Origin: Asterias rubens
Lineage: Eukaryota; Echinodermata; Asteroidea; Forcipulatida; Asteriidae
Direction of reading: 5' to 3'
Assembly (NCBI RefSeq): GCF_902459465.1
Contig: NC_047081.1
Location: forward strand, 8,523,883 to 8,587,882
Length of the DNA stretch: 64,000 nucleotides
The notes under the pieces are model-generated. The model ran no database searches, was not told the origin of the DNA, and saw only the letters and a list, made by a program, of their open reading frames with translations. Of the stretch, positions 52,335-61,500 are shown in pieces (positions within the stretch are counted from its first letter, which is position 1; the number at the start of each line of letters is the position of its first letter). Position numbers and translations under genes: made by a program.

Positions 52335-53547
52335 GTAGTTCCCTGACTCCGTCAAAATCCAAAGCCATATTGCAACTCGGCATTCAATCCATTAAATGCA
52401 TCAATTGTTGACTGCGTGTGTAAAAACCTGGTTGTATGTTGACAAGCTTGGCTGGCTTAACATTATGTAAAATCAAATTGGCACAATTGCAGTATCGGTT
52501 TCTTTGGATTTTGACGGATTCAGTGTAGTTTGTACTTCAAGACAGTCCCCCTGATTCAGTCAAAATCCAAAACCAATTGCAACTCTACATTTCACATCGG
52601 TTGGCTGCAAGAAATGTGTACACCTGGTTTATGAAGCCAAGCGGTGCCTTTTCGGGGACAATCAATCAATCAATTAGTAATAATTCCCCACATTCAATTG
52701 CAACATACATTTGGATTTTGATGATGGATTCGGTGTAGCTACGAAATTAAAATAACTTTAAAGGTGATACAGCTTTCCTAAATACAATGTAAAGATCGGT
52801 GGAATTTTTGTTTGAAAGCATAAAATAGACAGAATGTATGATTTTTTTAATATACATTGTATGCTTGACTAGAATGCGAACCCTCACCCATAACAACATC
52901 ACCATAATCTTTACACTAAATACTAACTCATTAATCCTAACTCATTAATCTTAAGCCCAATTAACTTCACTAGTCCTAACTAATTAATCCTGTATTATTT
53001 GCACTCACCGTGTTTATAATGGAACTTATGCACTGACGTCATCTTAAAGTTGGTGATGACAGTGTTAGTAATGCTCCCATGTTTAGACTCGGCCAATGAG
53101 CTGCAATCTTTTAGCTGAGGGCGCCCTACTGAAAATATGACGTCATGCGCATAAGGTCTATTACACACTAACCTGAGCACAATTCAACCCTCACACAGTG
53201 TATACGAGTTCAATGACAAATCTTTTTTTTATACGTGCATTTTGTATTAGCTTTCAAAGCATCTTGTTACAGCCAAAAGCATTACTTGAATTATTGCCAC
53301 GTGGTAAAATTATGTTCATTTTATTTTATTGTGCGCGGTTTGCAAGTTTGGCCCGAGTAGTTTTTGAAATGTAACATGAATTATTTTTGTTTTAAATAAG
53401 TTAATGTATAGTTTAAATAAACCGATGAATTAAATCATGTAAATGTTAAATGATGTATTTATTTGTGTATTAATGTACAAACCCATAACTCAGACACAAC
53501 AAAGGGTGCAAGTCACCGGGTTGCCATTTTGGGATTTAAGTTGCATG
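52335..53547. other. Intergenic or last exon of the candidate lncRNA
   Basis: AT-rich. 'actaactcattaatcctaac' variants repeat at 52919-52990. No coding frame. Confidence 0.4.
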
Positions 53548-53942
53548 TTAAAGACACTGGACACTATTGGTAATTGTCAAAGACTAGTCTTCAAAGTTGG
53601 TATATCTCAACATCTGCATTAAATAACAAACCTGTGAAATTTGAGCTCAGTCGGTCGTCGAAGTTGCAAGATATTAATGAAAGAAAAAAATATCACCCTT
53701 GTCGCACCATGGTCACACGAAGTTGTGTGCTTTCCGATGCTTGATTTCGAGACCTCAGATTCTAAATCTGAGGTCTCGAAATCAAATTCATGGAAACTTA
53801 CTTCTTTCTCGAAATCTGCGTCGGAGCTGTTTCTCACAATGTGTTATACTATCAACCTCTCCCGCCCCATTACTGGTAATCAAGAAAGGTGTTATGCTAA
53901 TAATTGTTTTGGGTAATTACCAATCGTGTCCTCTGCCTTTAA
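53548..53942. mobile_element. TTAA-bordered ~390-bp foldback family copy
   Basis: 'ttaaagacactggacactat' and 'accaatcgtgtcctctgcct' + 'ttaa'; inner hairpin 'gagacctcagattctaaatc' / 'tgaggtctcgaaatc' is perfect. Confidence 0.9.
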
Positions 53943-54079
53943 TAACAGTGAGCGTGTAAATGTATTGGTGTGTCCCATAAAATGGCGCACTCCACGTTAT
54001 CATACATGGTGATACTGACTCCCAAAATGGCACAACCAAGATTAATTTAATGATGACGATCGCTAAGATCAATATCTAA

Positions 54080-54214
54080 GGGTGCGTTCGTTTAGCTTCC
54101 CTGGGTCGACCCCGGTGCGTGGCAGTTTTTTTTTAACCAGGGCGCACGTTATTTTATGCATTATGTTGAAGGCTAGTCTTTGAAAATATTACCAATAGTG
54201 TCTACTGCCTTTAA
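54080..54214. mobile_element. Chimeric fragment: half MITE joined to half TTAA foldback
   Basis: 'gggtgcgttcgtttagcttc' .. 'aaccagggcgcacgtt' (left half of the GGGTGCG family) runs directly into 'attttatgcattatgttgaa' .. 'tgtctactgcctttaa' (right end of the 390-bp family). Looks like a deletion or recombination junction at about 54151. Confidence 0.75.
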
Positions 54215-54629
54215 TGTAAATCTGTGGACATTGTGTTTTTTATAAGAAAAAAAAGTAGATAGACCCTTAAGGTCTTTATAAACAAAATAGCAGAGAATTC
54301 ACATTCTTGATATCCCGAATAAAAAAACACAAAGGAAGAATTTTAATCGTGTGTATTTATTTTATCTGATATGTCATTGTAATTTATTTTCCTTCGCACA
54401 AATTTCATTCGCACTAATTTTAAGAGTCCCACGAATGCACACAGACCTCGGGCTCAAACCTCTCAAATCGTAATTTCTAAACAAAATAGACAGGCTTTCA
54501 ATGTACATAGCTCATTGTGCTCGCTTTTATTGCTTTTCTGATGATGATCAAAGGTTATAGCAGCTTGTTAAACTTAAGTAGGATCAGAAACTTCAACCAT
54601 TACGTCACAGCCCATCATAAACAAACTAT

Positions 54630-54841
54630 GGGTGCGTTCGTTTAGCTTCCCTGGATCGACCCCGGTGCGTGGCGGTTTTTTTTTACCAGGACGAACGTGG
54701 GTAATTATCTGCACACACTTGTCCTGGGAAAAAACCGCGACACACCGGGGTCGACCCAGGGAAGCTAAACGAACGCACCCAATGAGTGCGTTCGATTAGA
54801 TTCCCCAGGTCGACCCGGTCTGCCCCGGTAGGGCTTACCCC
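54630..54841. mobile_element. GGGTGCGTTCG MITE, short form, next to a truncated long form
   Basis: 54630-54780 is a complete short element. Four bases later 'gagtgcgttcgattagattc' .. 'ccccggtagggcttaccccc' begins a second, long-form-like left end that stops at about 54841. Confidence 0.85.
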
Positions 54842-55468
54842 CTTGCAATTTTGTCTGATTTCAGGCTGACAAGTATTACCCCCTTCCGATTTAATATGAT
54901 GATTTTACCTACATTTCATCAACAATGCAAGACTTACCTTTGGCCATTTTATTTTATTATGGCCCAAGTTCATCACAAATTAAATTGTATCTGTTTTAGC
55001 CCAATTTTATCAATCGAAATTTATCTGACGCAATGCTCCATGCTCATTTTTTTTTTTATGAGTCATAAAAAATAATTGTCTCGATGCAATTTGCGGTGAT
55101 CGAAAGTTGGGCACGGTGATAATAATGTTTGGTTTCCAAACAATAAAAGGGCTGTTTCTTGTCCTGGCAGTTGTTTCTAAAATTCGCCGCTCGTTCAACT
55201 TAAAGTTTTACGCCGTTGATGGCGCCATTCTTATTATAAAAAAGGACGATTACGAAATAATTTTCGATTAGCCTGGTACCCAGCTCGAATCAGTATACTA
55301 TCAGTTAGACATTGATGAGCGATAAAATTACCAGACTATTATATCAAATGACCCGCAAGCCAGACTACACATGTGCATTCCTTACGGTGATTTGGTCGTG
55401 ATCCCGACGTACACCGCCAACGCACATGCAGGCCCTTAACACACGCGGTGTGTGTGCATTTAATTTTA
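54842..55468. other. Intergenic upstream of DDX21
   Basis: No gene seen. Includes 'cacacgcggtgtgtg' near 55440, close to the presumed DDX21 promoter. Confidence 0.45.
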
Positions 55469-55474
55469 CACGTG
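55469..55474 (+). promoter_or_regulatory. E-box CACGTG near the DDX21 start
   Basis: Perfect CACGTG about 90 bp upstream of the DDX21 ATG. Ribosome-biogenesis genes are frequent MYC/MAX targets; a role here is inference. Confidence 0.35.
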
Positions 55475-55562
55475 GAGACTAGACGGGAAGTTACGAAGGA
55501 CGTAAAGCGGCACAAAGTGAGGGGATTTTTGGACAGATAATTTCAACATTTACCCAAAGTAA

Positions 55563-58500
55563 ATGCCTTGTGAAACGTACAGAATGGATGAGGATTCCAT
55601 TCAAGATGTTGGAACTGGTGTTGAGAAGAAGAAGTTGAAAATTAAGAAGTCTAAAAAGCAGAAGGTAAGTGAAAATGAATGAAGACTGTTCGATGTTTTA
55701 ATTTGACGTGCGTGATATGCATGCACTGACCACATGGATGGCTTGCGTATGGAGGGTTCGCCATGCAGGCAGGCAGCCAGCCGGTTGTGCCAGACCCACG
55801 ATGATCACCCCTGAACATGAAATGGCAAACGTTTAGTAGAGTCGGTGGTAAAACTAAAAAGGTTACTTGTTAGTACAGTAGCCCAGAATCACTTTTTCAT
55901 TCTTTATTTTAATTTGGATAACTTTCCGTATAGAGCCACCACTTTTTCACTCATTTTTACAAAAAGGGATATCTCATTGAGGTAAATTAGATACTATATT
56001 ATTTCATATCGAATGAAAACGTGGTGGCGCCATCCGGAAACTTTTCCTTTAATTTTTATGATGATTTAAAAAAAAAAAAATTAAAAAATGGTGTCTTATT
56101 CTCTTATTTGCTCAAAAATTTAGTAAAGTTTTGCTATTTGTTTGTTAATTAAAGTTTAAAATAATGTTTTGGTAAGGAAATGAATAGATTGAAAAAGTGG
56201 CAGTCAGATAGTCACATTTTCCCTATAAAGTTTACCTCATGAGAGAGATGTTCCTTTTTCTAAAAATGAGTGTACACAAGTGGAGGAGCCATACGGAAAG
56301 TGATCCGGAAAAGTTTCCGTATGGCGCCACCACTTTTTCATTCGAAATAAAATAATATAGTATCTAATTTACCTGATTGATATATCCCTTTTTGTAAAAA
56401 TGAGTGAAAAAGTGGTGGCGCCATACGGAAAGTTATCCAGTTATCCTTGCAATTGCCTACTACAGTCGTACTTAATCGCAACATGATCAATTTTGTTATA
56501 TCAGAAAGAGCAGCCTGCTGGTGAAGAAACGGATGCAGTCGTCCAAAACGGCCACACTTCTGCTGCCAGCAGTCCTGAAGCTGTCACCAAAGACAAGAAG
56601 AAAAGTAAGAAAAGAAAGCAGGACTCAGACGAAGGAGGAGAGGATGTGGCTAATGTTATTGTTAAGAAGAAATCCAAGAAGGTTGCCAAGACTGAGGCCA
56701 AAACGGAGAAACCGGAAGAACCGGAGGTAAATGCAGCAGGGTGCAACTTAATAGCGGGTGAAATCTACAAGACTGCTGGTCTTGTCGCGGGTGGAATCTT
56801 CAAGACTGCTGGTCTTGTCGCGGGTGGAATCTTCAAGACTGCTGGTCTTGCCGCCAGTGGAATCTACAAGACTGCTGGTCTTGTCGCGGGTGGAATCTAC
56901 AAGATCGACTGCTGGTCTTGTCGCTGAAAGCGTTTTATACTTGACCTGACCAGGGGTTGATTTTTCACAAAGAACTTAGGACTCCTAAAGAGATATCACA
57001 AACTTAAGGGTAGTCTAAAGTTAGGACTAACTCGTCCTATAAGATAAGACTAGTCTGAACTTTTTGTGAAAAATCCACCCCAGGGGTTGATTTCACAAGG
57101 ATAGTCCTAACTTGGGAGTGATTACAAACTCAGGGATCGTCTTAGTTAACTCATGATAAGAGTCTAGTCCTAACTCTTTAACTCCTTGTGAAATCAACCC
57201 TTGAATTTGTTTCAGACTTAAGGGGGGAGGGATTCAGTCATCATTTGATCGGCCCGGGGCTAACATATCGAGCCCTCATTGTTCATTCCAGTGTTAGTTT
57301 CAACCCCTAAAATGTCAGAGGTTAAAACTGTGATAAGCCTAAATTACAGGAAGGTGCTCCAAATACTTCTGAATGTACAGACCCAGGGTGACACTTGAAA
57401 TTTCTGTCTCTTTGGTTTGTTCAATCATTTGTATTTTCGATGTTTATTCCCAGTTTGCAGTTTCTCACTTATGTAGTGAACTGTATTGGTTGTCTCGTGC
57501 ATATTAAATTGAACAAACATACCAGTTAAAATCAAGAGTTTTTGTTAAAGCTACCACACAGAGCATATTTAGTTCCAATGACATCACCTATTTCATCACA
57601 GTTTTAAAATTGTTGTATTAATGAATTGATTGTTATTTTTGTCAGATGTCAAAAGAGGAGAAGGATGGTGCATTTGAAAACTTCCGCGTCTCTGCCAAGA
57701 CAATTCAGATTCTCAAAGGTAAAGAAAAGTGTAACTCAATAAAAGTTGATTTCAAAATCAAATTTATCAATATTTTTTTAAATGTTGTTCTGATCAATCT
57801 CTTCGTTGTTTTTTTTAATTATAATTGATTGTTATTTTTTTTTTTTTTTTTTACAGCCCGTAAGATCACCTACCTGTTTCCTATCCAAGCAAAGACTTTC
57901 AACGATGTTTACGACGGTCATGATGTAATAGCTCAAGCGCGTAAGTTGACATTAAATCTTGTCTTCACAAAAGCAAACATTCCTATCCCCCTCCACCATT
58001 TCACCCTCCGAACCGTTCCCCAAGCCCCTTCCCCTGCCTTCCGTTCGAACTGTCCATCAACCCGGGCCCTTTTTACCCACACCCTCTAAACCTTTCAATA
58101 ATTTTACCCTGACCCCCCTTCTCCCCAACTTACCGCTACTGCAAACCTTTAATTAATTCCATTAATTCCACTCTGGTATTTTTAACCGAACCTACCCTCT
58201 GAACCTTATTGCCCCTGCCCCCAACCTTGCCCTCTTAACCTCAAAATACCCATCCCGTGCCCCTTTCCCCAATCTACCAAGTGAATTTTGTTATTCCACC
58301 CTACCCCTACCCCCAACCTATCCTTTGAACCGTGTAGTAATTCTGCCCTAGCCCCTCCCCACACCTACCATCTGAACTTGATAATTCCACCCTACCCCTG
58401 CCCCAACAAACCTTCTCATCCACATGTACCCATCCCTAGAACCCCTTCTCCCAACCCAACCTCTAAACCATGATTTACTCTTTCCGCGTTACAGGAACCG

Positions 58501-61500
58501 GAACTGGCAAGACTTTATCCTTTGTCCTTCCACTCAACGAGAAACTTAAGGACATACCTCGTAAGAGTGGACGTCCTCCAACTGTCATGGCCCTCGCACC
58601 TACCAGGGAACTAGCCAAACAGGTCAGTCAAGCTCATTTGTATCCCATCGTCCTACTTCAAGGGTTTGGGTACTTTTTGTTCAACTCAAAACACAAAAGT
58701 CCACAGATTTACATTAAACTTACGTGGTTTAAAATAATGATGGTAGAAAAGCTATTACTTGCTGAAGTGCTGTGGCTTTTGAGAACTTAATTTAATATAA
58801 ACAAAAATTTAAAAATGGATTGTTATGTAAAACAGATTGAGGCGACTCCTGAAAACATTTCTCTGTGATTTTTAAATATCAAACAATTTTATAACTTTAA
58901 ACTATTCGTTTCTATTTAAAGCAATTATGACAGTATCTGAAAATATGAAAAAGAAGAGGAAAACAGAAAGGTTGATGGTGAACTTAAGAGTCATAGTTCT
59001 CAATTCCTCTCATGTTTTTTTTTAAAGGTGTGTGAGGAGTTTGAGGCAGTGAGCCCATCGTTGACGACATGTTGCATCTACGGTGGTGTGGCGTACTGGC
59101 CACAAGAGTCTGCTATCCGTAAAGGCATCGATGTCTTAGTCGGGACTCCAGGGCGCGTCTTGGACTACGTCAGAAAGCGTACCCTTAATCTGTCCCAGCT
59201 GAAGCACGTCGTGTTGGATGAAGTGGATCGTATGCTTGATATGGGATTCACTGAGTCTGTAGAAGAGATCCTTTCAGCGGCTTATAACAAAGGTAACTTG
59301 TCTTTAACTGATGATGACTAGAGCAAGCTATTCGAAACGTTGAGACCAATTTAAGAACTCACTACGCGGCAGTGCCGTTAACAGTAACGATCCTATAAGC
59401 TAAAGTAGTAGTCCCAGCCAATTTTGTATACCTTCCGCCCGGGTAGTAGTTCAATAGCAGGACAGTTCTTTATCAGAACTGAGAAGTCTCCTGAACAATC
59501 CGATAAATCTACTCCGCGATAGTAGAATATATACGTGTAGCAAGACACTTCTCTAAAGAACAAACTCTACCTGGCAAGTAGATACACACATGGTGTTACC
59601 GCAAACCAAGAATATATTGATACCTCACCATGCAATGCCTCAAATCCTATACAGAAAAATATTGCTTACTATTTTCCCCTTAGCAGAAATTAGCAGGATA
59701 CCAGTCACAAATTGTACTTGTAACATGGTGGTTTGGCAAGTAACCTTACTCTGGTAAGCATAATTTTGCTGTGCTAAGCTACTTTTTTTAGCTTAAGCAG
59801 CGCTGTGAAAGTGGGCCCTGTTTCTAGAATAAGGGGGACCCAAATCCGCAAGCCATTTTTCAGGAATGTTGACTTTCATCCAATCTTACCCCTGCAGTAA
59901 AGCCAGCTGACGGCAAGACAGCGGACGGCAAGCCAGCCGTAGGAGCCTCCGCTGAGACCCCGGAGCAACTTGGCAACCCCCAGACACTGCTCTTCTCAGC
60001 CACAGTCCCTGACTGGGTTCATAAAACGGCTCGCAAGTACATGAGGACCGACTTGAGGAAGCACGATCTGGTCGGGTCGCGGACAGACAAGACGGCTACA
60101 AACGTCAAGGTAAAACTTTTTCTTTTAATTTTCTGGTGGGTTCAAATCCTGGTCATGACACTTGTGTCCTTGAGCGAGATGCTTCAAGCTTATCGTTGCT
60201 TCTCTTCGCCCAGGGGTATAAATGCAATGTTAGAGGTTGATATGTGTTTGAAAAAGCCTTCTGAGCAACATGACAGCCTGGGCTGTATACTCCCAAGGGA
60301 GCTGAGAAAGATTACTTCAAATGTTTTTGGCCTAATGACCAGGGCACTATTAAAAGAGCACATTGATGCATTATTGTAAAATGTGCTATATAAGAACGAA
60401 AGAAAGAAAAAGTTTTCTTTTGTACCAGTTACTCCTCGAGTCGGGCAATACTATTATTATCATTATTTTAATAATGATTATCTTAAACGTTTTGTTTATA
60501 TATTACAGCATCTTGCAATCTGCGTCAACTACAAAGACCGCCCATGTCTGATCAGCGATGTGATCCGAATCTACAGCGGAATCAACGGCCGCATTATGGT
60601 CTTCTGCGAGACTAAAGCTGAAGCCAATGAACTATCAATGAACCCAGCGATGAAGGTCGATGCTCAAGTCTTGCATGGTGATATTGCGCAAAATCAACGA
60701 GAGATTACACTCAAGGTAAAAAGTTTGGAGGTTTCTCGTATAGTTGTTTCTCATTTCAGGTATTGTCGGGTTGGTGTAGTTGGTATCTTTCCTTGTCGTC
60801 CGCCTTTAGAACTCTCGTTCGAATCCCGCAGGGGTACTATGTGGATTGGGTTTAGGTCGCTAGTTTCTTCTGTGTTGAGTTCTGTTCCATTTCTCTTGGG
60901 TTTAACGTTTAATCTATAGGGATGGGAACAATTGTAATAGACCACATAGCCCATTTTGTGTTTGATCTTATTTTAAGTTTAAAATAAAATAACGACTTTT
61001 TGTTTATTCATCCTACTTATTCAGAGATTTCGTGAGGGGAATTTTCAGTGTCTCGTCTCAACGGATGTTGCTGCGAGAGGGCTGGATGTTCCAGAAGTTG
61101 ATTTGGTGATCCAGTGCTGTCCACCACGGGTAAGAATATTGTCATTTTGATTTTGAGAAACACTCGTTTCCCTCCCTTTTCAGGCATGAAACTTTTCCTC
61201 GGATCAGCTGACTTCCTCTTTTTATTTCCTCTTTTTTTTTCAGTTTTACTATTCAAAATTGAAAAATACTATACAATATACTATATATATTTATTAAAAA
61301 AAAAACTCAAAACTCAAAAACTCTTTTGCCTCATTTATATGGACTTTTAGCTCTGTTGTTTACGTAACTTTTTAACGTTTGTAATTTGCTGTAATTTTTA
61401 TGGAATTTTGGTGTAATTCTAACATCCGGGGATGGCAATAAATTATTATTGTTTACATTAAATGTTGTTCATGTTTTGATTTTGCAGGATGTTGATTCGT

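Larger units (their letters stand above)
46971..53421 (+). ncRNA. Candidate spliced long non-coding RNA
   Basis: A chain of short plus-strand blocks has strong acceptors and AAG|GT donors: a first exon ending at 47037 (ccaag|gtaggg), then 49526-49576, 50142-50182, 51051-51137 and 51609-51699. An acceptor at 49001 ('ttctttttgtcttcaacag') is without a clear donor. Each acceptor has a long pyrimidine tract. Blocks 49526 and 51609 have stops in all frames, so a protein product is unlikely. AATAAA at 53416 could end the transcript. No homology is recognised. Start, end and linkage are inference. Confidence 0.3.

Noticed and set aside
53052-53127. Box C/D snoRNA (GTGATGA .. CTGA)
   Set aside because: The boxes are suitably spaced but the flanks do not form a terminal stem and no C'/D' boxes were seen.
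57829-58473. Proline- and serine-rich open frames
   Set aside because: They come from a C-rich intronic repeat between two DDX21 exons.
59028-59321. DDX21 exon 6 extended to the stop at 59321
   Set aside because: A GT donor at 59293 in the right phase joins exon 7, which supplies the SAT motif; the extension leads into a repeat.
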